A stretch of DNA of 64,000 nt from Caldifarciminota bacterium (GCA_025060695.1 JANXBH010000003.1:54114-118113); one strand, 5' to 3'. Positions 1 to 9,552 are shown, counted from the stretch's first letter. Numbers and translations are program-made. Notes: generated by a model not told the origin, from the letters alone.

Positions 1-355
1 ATTATCCTTACTTGGAATAGTTTTAGCATTTTTCATGTATCAAAAGCCAATAATTCCAAGTTTTATAGGTAATCTAATTATTACAAAATTAATCTATAAC
101 ATTCTTTATCAAAGATGGGGTATTTTATCGGACTGGTATGAAATGTTAGTTTTAAGATTATTAAGAAAATTTTCGGGATTTTCCCATAGATTCTTTGACA
201 TACTTGTAATAAGTGGTTTAGATAGAGCTTTTGCATATACCGGACTAATAATTAGTGGTATATTGAGATTTATACAGGATGCTAAGTTTAGCACATACAT
301 AATTCTAATTGCTTTGCTTTTTACAATTATGGTCTATATTGTAATTTTAAGCTAA
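1..355 (+). CDS. nuoL: NADH-quinone oxidoreductase subunit L, C-terminal end (partial)
   Basis: The reading frame is open from base 2, so the 5' part of the gene lies left of the window. About 117 residues remain. They form a hydrophobic segment, then a loop ending in a tryptophan-rich helix (YQRWGILSDWYE), then a last transmembrane segment, which is the usual C-terminal layout of NuoL, the proton-pumping antiporter-like subunit of complex I in the inner membrane. The identity rests mainly on its position directly before nuoM and nuoN with a 11-nt gap, because this end of NuoL is poorly conserved. An internal ATG at 35 is a normal methionine, not the start. Confidence 0.85.
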   Translation, partial: LSLLGIVLAFFMYQKPIIPSFIGNLIITKLIYNILYQRWGILSDWYEMLVLRLLRKFSGFSHRFFDILVISGLDRAFAYTGLIISGILRFIQDAKFSTYIILIALLFTIMVYIVILS

Positions 356-361
356 GGAGGT
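354..361 (+). promoter_or_regulatory. Shine-Dalgarno sequence of nuoM
   Basis: AAGGAGGT overlaps the nuoL stop and lies 5 nt before the nuoM ATG. It shows that strong Shine-Dalgarno sites are used inside operons here, unlike at operon-leading genes. Confidence 0.85.
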
Positions 362-366
362 AAGCT

Positions 367-1827
367 ATGAATGGAATTTTAAGTATACTTATATGGTTTC
401 CCATATTCTCTGCAATTCCTCTTTTATTTTTTAAAAATAGAAATTTCATTTTAGGCTATGGTTTTGTAGTCTTGCTCTTTGAATTCTTGCTAAGTTTATT
501 ACCAATATCAAACTTTAAGCTTGATGGAGGTTTTCAATTTATTGAAAAATATAATTGGATTAAAAATTTCAATATAAACTACTATCTTGGAGTTGACGGT
601 CTTAGCTTTTTAATTATTATTTTAACAACATTGTTATCGCTAATTGGATTTTTATCATCCGTAAATTTAATAAGAAATAGGGAAAATGAGTTTGCGTTTT
701 GGTATTTAATTTTAACTGGTTCATTAGTAGGAGTATTTTCTTCACTTGATTTATTTTTATTTTTTATATTCTATGAATTTTCACTTATTCCCTCATACTT
801 CTTAATACTTATTTGGGGAGATGAAGAGAGAGTTAGGGCAAGTTATAAGTTTATTTTATATACAGCATTTTCCTCAGTCCTTCTTTTAGTTTCCATAATA
901 ATTATCTACTTGCAATTTAGAACTTTTGACTATATTCAACTATTAGAGCAAATACCGCTATTGAAACAGCAGATATCTATATTATTATTTATTTCATTTG
1001 CTATTGCTTTTTCTGTAAAAACTCCAGTATTTCCCTTACATGGTTGGCTTCCTGATACCTATACAAATGCTCCAACTAGTGTGGCACTTATTATTGCAGG
1101 TATTATGGCAAAAATTGGAAGCTATGGATTTTTAAGATTTCTCATTCCATTCTTTCCTCAACTTTCAGTGGATTATAGTAGTGTATTTATAGTTCTTTCA
1201 ATAATCTCAATAATTTACGGTGGAATACTTGCATATACTCAAGATAATCTCAAAAGACTAATAGCGTATTCTTCTTTTTCGCATATGGGCTTTATAACTC
1301 TTGGTATATTTTCACTAAATTACTACGGCATTGCAGGTTCAAGTATTCAAATATTAAATCATGGAATATCTACTGGAGCTTTATTTTTAATTGCAGGTAT
1401 GATTTATGAAAGATATAAAACTAATAGTATTTCTGAGCTTTCAGGTCTTGTAAGGTCTATCCCTGTTTTAATTGTATTTTTTGGAATATTTATGCTTTCT
1501 TCAGTTGGTCTTCCCGGAACTAATGGTTTTATAGGTGAATTTTTAATTCTACTTGGGACAAGTTTAAATAACTTTAGCTATGCAATTCTTGCAGTTATTG
1601 GTATAGTCATTTCAGTAATATATATGTTGCCTGCATTTCAAAATATTTCGTATTTAGAACTAAAGCTAAAAAAAGTAAAGGACTTGGAAATTAGAGAATG
1701 GTTCATCCTAACACCACTTTTAATATTAGTGTTTTCCATAGGCATATATCCAAACTTTATTCTAAATTATCTAAAGAAACCATCTGAATATATGGTAAAT
1801 ATAATAAAAAAGGGAGGTGATAGATGA
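367..1827 (+). CDS. nuoM: NADH-quinone oxidoreductase subunit M
   Basis: A 486-residue polytopic inner-membrane protein of the proton-pumping arm of complex I. The family hallmarks are visible: the transmembrane glutamate in FYEFSLIPSYF (near residue 138), the lysine in FSVKTPVFPLHGWLP (near residue 218) and the antiporter motif TNAPTSVALIIAGIMAKIG. Length matches the usual 480-510 residues. The start follows a strong AAGGAGGT. The stop overlaps the nuoN start (ATGA type), so translation is probably coupled. It is placed in the nuoL-M-N order typical of complex I operons. Confidence 0.95.
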   Translation: MNGILSILIWFPIFSAIPLLFFKNRNFILGYGFVVLLFEFLLSLLPISNFKLDGGFQFIEKYNWIKNFNINYYLGVDGLSFLIIILTTLLSLIGFLSSVNLIRNRENEFAFWYLILTGSLVGVFSSLDLFLFFIFYEFSLIPSYFLILIWGDEERVRASYKFILYTAFSSVLLLVSIIIIYLQFRTFDYIQLLEQIPLLKQQISILLFISFAIAFSVKTPVFPLHGWLPDTYTNAPTSVALIIAGIMAKIGSYGFLRFLIPFFPQLSVDYSSVFIVLSIISIIYGGILAYTQDNLKRLIAYSSFSHMGFITLGIFSLNYYGIAGSSIQILNHGISTGALFLIAGMIYERYKTNSISELSGLVRSIPVLIVFFGIFMLSSVGLPGTNGFIGEFLILLGTSLNNFSYAILAVIGIVISVIYMLPAFQNISYLELKLKKVKDLEIREWFILTPLLILVFSIGIYPNFILNYLKKPSEYMVNIIKKGGDR

Positions 1828-3302
1828 AAATTCTATACTTCTTTTCACCTGAGATTACCATTACTATTGCTCTTCTTTTACTTCTTATTATTGAGGTTAT
1901 TTTCCCAAAAAGAGGAAGTATTGCGTTTTTATTTTCAATATTGGCACTTTTGATTGCAGGTTATTTTAGTTTTAATCAGCTACTAACTATAGATAGAAAG
2001 TTCTACGAAGATATAGCAAATCTTTATCAAACGCAAGAATATGTAAAGTATATATTGCAGTCAGTTTCAGTAGGACCAATAGAAAGAATGTTTGATATTA
2101 TATTTATATTGGGGACGTTGCTTTTTGTTTTTCTTTCTTATGGCTATTTTAAAAATAAAGCTAGTGGTGATTACTATTTTTTAGTTTTTTGTGCACTTCT
2201 TGGCTCTCTTATAATTCAAAAAAGTGAAAACTGGGCTACTTTCATTCTATCTCTTGAAATTTTATCATTTTCACTATATGCACTTGTAGGATATAGAAGG
2301 GATTACTTTTCTTATGAGTCAGCTACGAAGTATTTCTTTATTGGTGCATTCTCAAGTTCATTTTTAATAATTGGTATAGGATTTTTCTACTTAATAACAG
2401 GGACTATGTCATTTGAAGGAATATTTCAGTACTTTTCAATAAAGAGTTTATTTCAGCTATTTCAATCAAAAGACTTTATTGCATTACTTGGATTATTGTT
2501 TTTATTCGTAGGATTTGGATTTAAAATCTCTGCAGTTCCATTTTACTTTTGGACTCCCGATGTGTTTGAGGGTTCACCCTCTCCTGTTGCAGGCTATATA
2601 GCAACCATTTCAAAGGCTGCAATCTTTGCTATTTTGCTAAAGTTATTACAGGGTATGCTTTCAAGCTATCCAAAGTTATGGGAAAGTATAATTTTATGGA
2701 TTAGCGTATTTACTATGATTATTGGAAACTTAGCAGCACTAAGGGAAAATAGTATAAAGAAAATTCTTGCATTTTCTACTGTTGCTAATGCAGGTTATAT
2801 TCTTACCGCAATATACTCAGGCGGAATTTCTGGTTTTGAATCAATTCTATTTTTCTTATTTACATATACAATCGTAACATTTGGTGCATTTGCTATAGTT
2901 CAGTTAACACTAGAAAATAATACAAATATTGAAAATCTTAGAGGTTTATATAAAACTTCTCCTTTTCTTGCAATAAGTTTAGCAGTGTTTATGCTATCAC
3001 TTGCGGGCATTCCTCCACTCGTAGGTTTCTTTGCAAAATTCTACATTGCTTATTCTATTTTAAATGCAGGAGATATAGGTCTTGCAATTTGGCTATTTAT
3101 AAATGGAGTAATTTCATATTATTACTATTTAAAAGTAGTATACTATGCATTTTCTGATGGACAAGAAGTTAAGGTAATTTCTGAGCCAGTTGTATTGTTT
3201 TTAATACCAATTTTGGCTATACTTACCATATTCCTTGGTATATTCCCAAATACTATATTAGAGCTTATTAGTTCAATATTTATCAGATTTACAGGAGGAT
3301 AG
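1824..3302 (+). CDS. nuoN: NADH-quinone oxidoreductase subunit N
   Basis: A 492-residue membrane subunit of complex I related to multisubunit Na+/H+ antiporters. It has the conserved glutamate in LSLEILSFSLYALVGYR and the lysine in GFKISAVPFYFWTPDVFEG followed by SPSPVAGYIATISKAA, both diagnostic for NuoN. The start ATG lies inside the end of nuoM and has GGGAGGTGA about 5 nt upstream. The TAG stop shares one base with the GTG start of the following glycosyltransferase gene, so that non-respiratory gene is read in the same transcript. Confidence 0.95.
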   Translation: MKILYFFSPEITITIALLLLLIIEVIFPKRGSIAFLFSILALLIAGYFSFNQLLTIDRKFYEDIANLYQTQEYVKYILQSVSVGPIERMFDIIFILGTLLFVFLSYGYFKNKASGDYYFLVFCALLGSLIIQKSENWATFILSLEILSFSLYALVGYRRDYFSYESATKYFFIGAFSSSFLIIGIGFFYLITGTMSFEGIFQYFSIKSLFQLFQSKDFIALLGLLFLFVGFGFKISAVPFYFWTPDVFEGSPSPVAGYIATISKAAIFAILLKLLQGMLSSYPKLWESIILWISVFTMIIGNLAALRENSIKKILAFSTVANAGYILTAIYSGGISGFESILFFLFTYTIVTFGAFAIVQLTLENNTNIENLRGLYKTSPFLAISLAVFMLSLAGIPPLVGFFAKFYIAYSILNAGDIGLAIWLFINGVISYYYYLKVVYYAFSDGQEVKVISEPVVLFLIPILAILTIFLGIFPNTILELISSIFIRFTGG

Positions 3303-4447
3303 TGAAAAAAATTCTATTCGTCTCTTATTATTTTCCACCTTATGGAATTCCCGTTGGCTATTTAAGAGTATACAAAATAGCGAAATTTCTAAAAGAAAAT
3401 GGCTTTGACGTTCTTGTATTTTCCAACAAAGGGGAGAATAAAATTAATACTAAAATTGGAAATGAGTTTAATATAATATGGGTTGAAAATGAACCGATAA
3501 GTAGTAGTTTTAAAAAATTAGGTTTAGTTAACTATTTAGCATGGCCTGACAGAAGAATTTCATTTTTTATTAAAGGATATAGTAAATTTAAAGAAGTATT
3601 AAAAAGCTTCTCTCCTGATTATGTGTTTATTACAGCACCTCCGTTTAGCACTTTACTATTTTCCTTATTTGTCCCAAAAAATAAACTAATAGTTGATTTT
3701 AGAGACATTTGGAGTTATGATGCACTTGAACTAATTAAAAGTCCGATACAGAAGTTTTTGACTAATATCTTTGAAAAATATGTAATAAAAAAATCTAAGT
3801 TCTGTATAGTTTTAAATAGTTTAGCAAAAGAATATTTAGAGAAAAAACACATGACTAATAAAATTATAGTTATCCCTCAATTTTACGACAGTTCAATAAA
3901 AGTAAATAGTGAAAATGGGAAAAATAAGGAACTGACTATTGGATATTTTGGGACAATTGACAGAAGACAAGGTTTAGTAAAGGTATTAAGAGAAATTGAT
4001 AGATTGAGTTTAAATATTAAGGTTATAATTTATGGAGTTAGCACTGATGAAACAATTAGAGATATACAAAAATTTAGTTTTATAGAATACAAAGGTGCTA
4101 TTGGTTTTGAGGAAATTCCGAAAGTTAATGTAGATGTATTATTGATTACATTAGATAGAATAAAGGGATATGAGATAATAACTAAAAATAAGGCAAAAGA
4201 ACTATTAGCTCTAAGAAAGCCTATGTTCGCTGTTATTCCAAAAGATGGAATAATGTATAAAGAATTTCTTGAAATTGAAAATGTATACTTAGCTGATATT
4301 GACAATAACCAAGAGATAAAAGAAACTATTTTGAAGCTATATGAAGACTGGGAAAATAAAAAGCTCTTAATTCCAAAGAATATAGAAATTTACAAGGACA
4401 CTGTAGTTCTTCCTAAGATATTAAGTCTGATTGAGAATAAGCTTTAA
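3302..4447 (+). CDS. glycosyltransferase, GT4-like (GT-B fold)
   Basis: A 381-residue protein that begins with MKKILFVSYYFPPYGIPVG, the N-terminal strand and glycine loop of GT4-type sugar transferases. A central segment DFRDIWSYDALE and a second Rossmann half starting at ELTIGYFGTIDRRQGL support the GT-B fold. It probably transfers a sugar from a nucleotide donor to a cell-surface glycan or lipid at the cytoplasmic membrane. Start is GTG with AGGAGG immediately upstream, overlapping the nuoN stop by one base. Donor and acceptor cannot be told. The C-terminal E-x7-E donor-binding motif is weak. Confidence 0.75.
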   Translation: MKKILFVSYYFPPYGIPVGYLRVYKIAKFLKENGFDVLVFSNKGENKINTKIGNEFNIIWVENEPISSSFKKLGLVNYLAWPDRRISFFIKGYSKFKEVLKSFSPDYVFITAPPFSTLLFSLFVPKNKLIVDFRDIWSYDALELIKSPIQKFLTNIFEKYVIKKSKFCIVLNSLAKEYLEKKHMTNKIIVIPQFYDSSIKVNSENGKNKELTIGYFGTIDRRQGLVKVLREIDRLSLNIKVIIYGVSTDETIRDIQKFSFIEYKGAIGFEEIPKVNVDVLLITLDRIKGYEIITKNKAKELLALRKPMFAVIPKDGIMYKEFLEIENVYLADIDNNQEIKETILKLYEDWENKKLLIPKNIEIYKDTVVLPKILSLIENKL

Positions 4448-4450
4448 AAT
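4445..4450 (+). promoter_or_regulatory. -10-like element (TAAAAT) of ccmF
   Basis: GCTTTAAAATTT spans the stop codon of the preceding gene. TAAAAT ends 5 nt before the GTG start of ccmF, the spacing expected for a leaderless transcript. Confidence 0.55.
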
Positions 4451-4455
4451 TTAGG

Positions 4456-6312
4456 GTGATTTCTGAATTTGGAACATTAATTTTAACATTATCATTTTTG
4501 TTTATACTATACGCGTTTATTTCTACTGCAATTGGAAGTTTTTTAAAGAAGGAAAAATTTATTACTTCGGGCAAAAGGGCATTAATAGTTTCCTTTATTT
4601 ACATTCTACTTGCTTCTATATTGCTAATTTTTGCTTTAATCATAGGGGACTACTCTATACATTACGTTGCACTTCAGGTTTCTAATTCTACTCCAATAGT
4701 ATATAGAATTGCAGGTTTTTGGGCTGGTATGGATGGTTCCATGTTATTTTGGAATTTAATTTATGGTATATATATCATAGTATTTCTAAACTCAGAAGCA
4801 AAAAAATACAAAGATGTATATAATTTTTCATTAGTTTTATTTGCTATGGTATATTTATTTTTTATTAGTGTAGTTTTATTCTTTTCTAATCCATTTAAAC
4901 CAACTGAGGAATTTGTAAATGACGGAAGAGGATTAAATCCACTATTATTTACTTGGTGGATGCACGTTCATCCACTAACTTTGTATTTGGGTTATACTGG
5001 TATAGCTATTCCATTCGCCATTACTATTGGAATGCTAATTGCAAGAAACTTTGAAAATGAGATATTTAAGATACTTAGAAAGTGGTTAATTTTGCCTTGG
5101 ATATTTTTGACTATAGGTATATATTTTGGAGGAAGATGGGCATATTTAGAGCTTGGATGGGGTGGTTATTGGGCGTGGGACCCAGTTGAAAACGCATCAT
5201 TTATTCCATGGCTAACTTTAACCGCACTAATACATTCTACTATTCTATCAGAAAAATTTGGAATGTTCAAAATGTGGAATGTGTTTTTATCTATTATAAC
5301 ATTTACTTTTGTTTTACTTGGGACTTATATAACAAGAAGCGGTGCACTTGTATCAGTTCATAGCTTCGCCCAAAGCGAATTAGGAAACATTTTCTTTGGA
5401 TTTATGGTTTTTATATTATTTTTAGGCTTAGTTCTATTTTTTATAAATTACAATAATTTAAAGTCTCAAAGAACAATTGAAAACTTAATTTCAAGAGAAG
5501 GAGCATATTTACTAAATAATTGGATACTTACAATTTTGGCATTTATAGTTGCATTTGGAACTTTATTCCCATTTATATCAAATATTGTCATAAATCAGCA
5601 AGTAGTGGTAGGTGCAACGTTTTTTGAAAAGTCTACATATTTACCATTTACAATCATGTTATTTCTAATGGCTTTTGCCCCATATATTCCATATGGTAGT
5701 CTTCCAAAAGGACATTTAAAAAGATTTATTATTCCAATTATCATTAGTACTATTTTGACTGTCATTTTTTATTTCTTTATAAAAGACCTAAATATTATCC
5801 TTTATATTGCAATATTTTCAATTTTTCTAATAATTTCAAACTTTGTGTTTTTTGATATGAAAAGGACAAGAGCAGGAATGTTAGTTCATCTTGGTGTTGC
5901 AATACTATCAATAGGTATAGTTGCTAATACCATCTTTAAGGAGAGGAAGGAAGTAATCTTAAAAGTTGGAGAAAGTGTAGAATTTTCTAATTACAAGATA
6001 AAAGTTAAAAGTATTGAAAATGGTTCTAAAGAAGACTATTTTTATAACAACATAAAATTAGAAATTCAATCAAATGGTAAGAACTATATAAGTAATCCTC
6101 AACTAAGATTTTATCATAAGTGGAATATGAAAACTCCTGAGGTAGATATTATTTCTTCAATTAAAGGTGATATGTATGTGGCAATTGGTGAAGTAGATGA
6201 GGAAACTAATGAGGTTTATATGGTTCTATTTTTTGAGCCATTTATACAACTTGTATGGCTTGGACCTATACTAATGGCAATTGGTGGAATATTAAGATAT
6301 AGATTGCTTTAA
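4456..6312 (+). CDS. ccmF: cytochrome c biogenesis heme lyase CcmF
   Basis: A 618-residue multi-pass membrane protein of cytochrome c maturation, which delivers heme to apocytochrome CxxCH motifs on the outer face of the inner membrane. The WWD-type heme-handling motif is clear (LGWGGYWAWDPVENASF, near residues 232-249), and conserved histidines lie in MHVHPLTLYLGYTG and LIHSTI. Length is close to typical CcmF (620-660). The start is GTG, 5 nt after a TAAAAT element, with no usable Shine-Dalgarno. The cytochrome c lipoprotein at 29953-30357 is a plausible client. Other ccm genes are not in the window. Confidence 0.9.
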   Translation: MISEFGTLILTLSFLFILYAFISTAIGSFLKKEKFITSGKRALIVSFIYILLASILLIFALIIGDYSIHYVALQVSNSTPIVYRIAGFWAGMDGSMLFWNLIYGIYIIVFLNSEAKKYKDVYNFSLVLFAMVYLFFISVVLFFSNPFKPTEEFVNDGRGLNPLLFTWWMHVHPLTLYLGYTGIAIPFAITIGMLIARNFENEIFKILRKWLILPWIFLTIGIYFGGRWAYLELGWGGYWAWDPVENASFIPWLTLTALIHSTILSEKFGMFKMWNVFLSIITFTFVLLGTYITRSGALVSVHSFAQSELGNIFFGFMVFILFLGLVLFFINYNNLKSQRTIENLISREGAYLLNNWILTILAFIVAFGTLFPFISNIVINQQVVVGATFFEKSTYLPFTIMLFLMAFAPYIPYGSLPKGHLKRFIIPIIISTILTVIFYFFIKDLNIILYIAIFSIFLIISNFVFFDMKRTRAGMLVHLGVAILSIGIVANTIFKERKEVILKVGESVEFSNYKIKVKSIENGSKEDYFYNNIKLEIQSNGKNYISNPQLRFYHKWNMKTPEVDIISSIKGDMYVAIGEVDEETNEVYMVLFFEPFIQLVWLGPILMAIGGILRYRLL

Positions 6313-6315
6313 AAT
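6310..6315 (+). promoter_or_regulatory. -10-like element (TAAAAT)
   Basis: GCTTTAAAATT overlaps the ccmF stop codon. TAAAAT ends 8 nt before the TTG start at 6324, so the following gene may have its own leaderless promoter inside the operon. Confidence 0.45.
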
Positions 6316-6323
6316 TATTTAAC

Positions 6324-7070
6324 TTGCATATAGTATTTTTTCTGCCATTAATAGTATATTGGTTATCAATGATCTTAGGAGGTATTTATAACAATAAAGT
6401 TTTACTGAATATAGGTCCTGCTATCGGATTTGCATTTGCAGGTATATGGGGCGTTGTTTTGCTATTAAATAAGTATTCTTCAATTGTGGACAAAAGGATA
6501 CTTTTATTTATATCACCAGGGTTAATTAGTTTTGGTATAGGGGATGCTGTTTGGGCTTATTATGAGTTAATTCTCAAAATTGAACCAGAAGAGCCATTCG
6601 CTTCAACATTCTTTTATTATATATTCTATATCACATCCATATTAGCACTTATTTCCATAAACTACTTCATTTATAAGGAATTTCATGACAAAGAAGATAA
6701 TATAGTATTAACTATTGCTTATACTTTTTTTCCAATTATTTCTATAGCTTTGGTTTTCTTTGCTTTTTCAAAAACAGCATTAGAGGAATATGGGACTATA
6801 ATTTCGTTTATAGTAAATTTTGGGTATATCATTTTTAATGTGATAATTTTATCCTTGCTTGTCTATCCTGCTTATAAATTTAGAGGTGGTGAAATATCTA
6901 AGTTTTATATGTTCTATGCCACTGGTATGTTCTTTATTACAATTGCAGATTTAGTCTATTGGATAATTGGAAGTTCATATCAAGTTGGTTCAATTCCAGA
7001 CTATATCTGGTTAATAGGCACAAGTTTTATTTATATTGCACTTTATCAAAGATGGAAGGACGTTTTTTAG
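6324..7070 (+). CDS. seven-transmembrane protein of unknown function
   Basis: A 248-residue protein with about seven hydrophobic helices and almost no soluble part. I see no catalytic motif. The layout (PGLISFGIGDAVWAYYELIL and a late DLVYWIIGSSYQVG) resembles the 7TM sensory modules found at the N-terminus of some histidine kinases and diguanylate cyclases, but no output domain follows. The chosen start is TTG, 8 nt after a TAAAAT element; no ATG gives a full-length protein. It sits between ccmF and a small outer-membrane protein. Function is not assignable. Confidence 0.6.
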   Translation: MHIVFFLPLIVYWLSMILGGIYNNKVLLNIGPAIGFAFAGIWGVVLLLNKYSSIVDKRILLFISPGLISFGIGDAVWAYYELILKIEPEEPFASTFFYYIFYITSILALISINYFIYKEFHDKEDNIVLTIAYTFFPIISIALVFFAFSKTALEEYGTIISFIVNFGYIIFNVIILSLLVYPAYKFRGGEISKFYMFYATGMFFITIADLVYWIIGSSYQVGSIPDYIWLIGTSFIYIALYQRWKDVF

Positions 7071-7078
7071 ATTAGATT

Positions 7079-7645
7079 ATGATGATTTTAATTTTATCAG
7101 ACCTTATTGAAGTTTGGTCAGCAAGGTCAGATGAAAGGTACGTGGGTGTTTATAACTATTTATATAGAGGCAGTGAATGGTACGAAAATCTTACCTACAT
7201 CTCATCTTCACCTCAAGACTATGTAGATTTTGGACTTTACTATGCAATTTCAGATAATACAAAAGGTTATGGTTTTTATGGGATATTTGAAAGCTTTAGA
7301 AATGAAAAGACTTCATTCGGTTTTCAAATAGATATTTCTTATTTTAATGAGATTGATGTCTCAGCTGGTATACTATATGAATATTACATATGGAAATTTG
7401 CAAACTATTTAAACGGAATATATTCTCCAAAGACTAATGAATACTTCTTGGGCTATGGGTTGGAATTTTGGTTAATAGATAATTTTTCAATTGGGTTTGA
7501 ATTTATTAGGCAAAACAATACAACTACTTATTCTCCACAAGTATACTTTTTGTATAGATTTATAGACCTAAACTTCTCTTATAGGATATCAGATGAAAGA
7601 TTTTATGCAATATATCTTGGATTAACTTTCCCTTACAATTTTTAG
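7079..7645 (+). CDS. probable small outer-membrane beta-barrel protein
   Basis: A 188-residue protein made of alternating aromatic-rich strands (for example FGLYYAISDNTKGYGFYGIF, YFLGYGLEFWLIDNFSIGFE, PQVYFLYRFIDLNFSYRISD) that ends in an aromatic residue (FPYNF), as barrels often do. The N-terminus MMILILSDLIEVWSA could serve as a very short signal peptide but lacks a positively charged start. Tandem ATGs at 7079 and 7082 are both possible. The 3' end overlaps the convergent rmlA gene by 24 nt. No named family was recognised. Confidence 0.6.
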   Translation: MMILILSDLIEVWSARSDERYVGVYNYLYRGSEWYENLTYISSSPQDYVDFGLYYAISDNTKGYGFYGIFESFRNEKTSFGFQIDISYFNEIDVSAGILYEYYIWKFANYLNGIYSPKTNEYFLGYGLEFWLIDNFSIGFEFIRQNNTTTYSPQVYFLYRFIDLNFSYRISDERFYAIYLGLTFPYNF

Positions 7646-8473
7646 AAGATATTCTCCATATCCACTATTTTTGTAATTTTTTGAAAGTTCAACTAATTGC
7701 TCCCTAGTAATAAATCCCATTCTATATGCAACTTCCTCAATACAGCCAATTTTAAGTCCTTGTCTTTTTTCAATAGTAGAAATAAATATGCTTGCTTCAA
7801 GCATACTATCAAAAGTGCCACAGTCTATAAAAGTAAATCCTCTTCCTAAAATCCTATAGTTTAACTTACCTTCATTTAAATATGCTTTTAATACATCCAC
7901 TATTTCTAATTCGTTTCTTTTTGAAGGTTTTAAACTACTTGCAACTTCAAGTGCAAACCTATCAAGATAGTATAAACCAACTATAGCAAGATTACTTTTA
8001 GGTCTTTTAGGCTTTTCTTCAATTAATACAATTCTATCTTCCTTTATATGTGCAATTCCATATCTTTTTGGGTCATTTACGTAATATAAAAAAATTGTTG
8101 GCGGTTTTGTATTTCTTAAAATATCAGGAAGTCCATGACCATATAATAAATTATCTCCTAATATCAGAGCAAACTCATCTTCTATAAAATCCTTTGCTAT
8201 GATAATAGCTTCAGCAATACCTCTTGGCTTTTCTTGAACTTCATAGCTAATACTTATTCCAAGAATTTCTCCATTTCCCAAAAGAATTTTTATCTTTTCA
8301 ATATTTTCCTTATCACTAATTATAAGAATATCTCTAATGTTTGCAAGCATTAAAACGGAAAGTGGATAGTATATAAGTGGTTTATCGTAAATTGGAAGTA
8401 GTTGTTTTGTAATAACTTTTGTAATAGGATATAGCCTCGTACCAAGTCCTCCCGCTAAAATTATACCTTTCAT
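7622..8473 (-). CDS. rmlA: glucose-1-phosphate thymidylyltransferase (RmlA)
   Basis: A 283-residue nucleotidyltransferase making dTDP-glucose from glucose-1-phosphate and dTTP, the first step of dTDP-rhamnose synthesis. It starts with MKGIILAGGLGTRLYPIT, the nucleotide-binding loop, followed by SKQLLPIYDKPLIYYPL-type residues (here TKQLLPIYDKPLIYYPL). The metal and sugar-binding segments LILGDNLLYG, YGIAHI and IEEKPKRPKSN are present, with a late GRGFTFIDCGTFDS. It overlaps the upstream mrp gene by 4 nt. The pathway's last enzyme, RmlD, is encoded far away at 38262. Confidence 0.93.
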   Translation of the reverse strand: MKGIILAGGLGTRLYPITKVITKQLLPIYDKPLIYYPLSVLMLANIRDILIISDKENIEKIKILLGNGEILGISISYEVQEKPRGIAEAIIIAKDFIEDEFALILGDNLLYGHGLPDILRNTKPPTIFLYYVNDPKRYGIAHIKEDRIVLIEEKPKRPKSNLAIVGLYYLDRFALEVASSLKPSKRNELEIVDVLKAYLNEGKLNYRILGRGFTFIDCGTFDSMLEASIFISTIEKRQGLKIGCIEEVAYRMGFITREQLVELSKNYKNSGYGEYLLKIVRES

Positions 8474-9501
8474 AAGAAACTTACAATTTTGTTAAATGAT
8501 TTTACAACCTCAAGTTGAGATTGGTTCTTCGGTTCTTGCGTAATAAAAGGAATGCCTTTGTCTGAAAGTTCTAAAAATTCAACATCTATTGGTATTTGAC
8601 ATATTAATGGTATACCAAATTCTTCTGATAGTACTTTCCCTCCATCTCTTCCGAAAATATGGATTTTTCTTTCACAAGTATCTATTAGATAACTCATATT
8701 TTCTATAATACCAATAATTTTAACTCCAAGCTTTATGAATGCATTTATTGCTCTTCTTACATCATCAAGCGAAACTATCTGTGGCGTGGTAATTACTAAA
8801 ATACCGTCAAGCTTTACAAGCTGGCAAGTGGATATTTGTGCATCCCCTGTCCCGGGAGGAAAATCAATTATCAAATAGTCCAATTCTCCCCATAGTGTAT
8901 TAAAATACAAATCAGTAAAAACTTTATGAAACATCGTCCCTCTCCAAATTACAGGCATGCCTTCATCCAAAAGACTTGAAAAACTTACAATTTTAACTCC
9001 ATAGTTTTGAATAGGTATAAACTTATTATCTTGACTAATTTTTAATACTTGTCCTTTTATATTCAAAAGTGTTCCAACAGATGGACCATAAATATCCGCA
9101 TCAAATAGTCCAACTTTATAACCTTTCTTCGCAAGAAAAACTGCTAAATTTACCGCAATAGTAGATTTACCAACACCTCCTTTTCCACTTGCAACCCCAA
9201 TAATTTTTTTAACACCTTCAATTTTCTTTGGATTGAATATATTTGATTCAGCTTGTTTAGTTTTAAATTCAGCTTTTTCCTTAATTACTATCTCAACTTC
9301 TTTAAAATCAAAGTGCTCATTTATTGCCTTTTTTATAATACTTGAGATATTATTTGAAAAGTTCATATACTCCTTTGGTATTCTTAGGAAAATTCTTAGT
9401 TTCTTATCCTCAAATAGCACCTCACTAACCCACCCTAAACTTACTATATCTGAGCCATCTATTTTTACTTCTTTTAAAACATTGTAAATTTCTTTGAGCA
9501 T
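8470..9501 (-). CDS. mrp: Mrp/ApbC-family P-loop ATPase (iron-sulfur carrier type)
   Basis: A 343-residue cytosolic protein with an N-terminal MIP18/DUF59-like domain (about residues 1-90) and a deviant-Walker ATPase domain: SGKGGVGKSTIAVNLA, DADIYGPSVG, IIDFPPGTGDAQ. The family carries or inserts Fe-S clusters. The CxxC pair normally found after ENMSY is missing: the segment reads ENMSYLIDTCERKIHIFG with one cysteine, as I recall for Bacteroidetes Mrp. ATG is preceded by CTTTAAACTTTG with 8 nt spacing and no Shine-Dalgarno. It heads a two-gene operon with rmlA. Confidence 0.88.
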   Translation of the reverse strand: MLKEIYNVLKEVKIDGSDIVSLGWVSEVLFEDKKLRIFLRIPKEYMNFSNNISSIIKKAINEHFDFKEVEIVIKEKAEFKTKQAESNIFNPKKIEGVKKIIGVASGKGGVGKSTIAVNLAVFLAKKGYKVGLFDADIYGPSVGTLLNIKGQVLKISQDNKFIPIQNYGVKIVSFSSLLDEGMPVIWRGTMFHKVFTDLYFNTLWGELDYLIIDFPPGTGDAQISTCQLVKLDGILVITTPQIVSLDDVRRAINAFIKLGVKIIGIIENMSYLIDTCERKIHIFGRDGGKVLSEEFGIPLICQIPIDVEFLELSDKGIPFITQEPKNQSQLEVVKSFNKIVSFL

Positions 9502-9509
9502 AGTTTCAA

Positions 9510-9515
9510 AGTTTA
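9510..9515 (-). promoter_or_regulatory. -10-like element (TAAACT) of mrp-rmlA
   Basis: On the minus strand CTTTAAACTTTG places TAAACT 8 nt before the mrp ATG. It lies back to back with the plus-strand element at 9534, 18 nt between hexamers. Confidence 0.5.
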
Positions 9516-9533
9516 AAGAATAAATCTAAGCTT

Positions 9534-9539
9534 TAAAAT
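9534..9539 (+). promoter_or_regulatory. -10-like element (TAAAAT) of the glmU-like operon
   Basis: GCTTTAAAATTTTC lies 13 nt before the ATG at 9553, slightly longer than the usual 5-9 nt, so the mRNA may have a leader of a few bases. Confidence 0.5.
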
Positions 9540-9552
9540 TTTCAAAGTTTTT

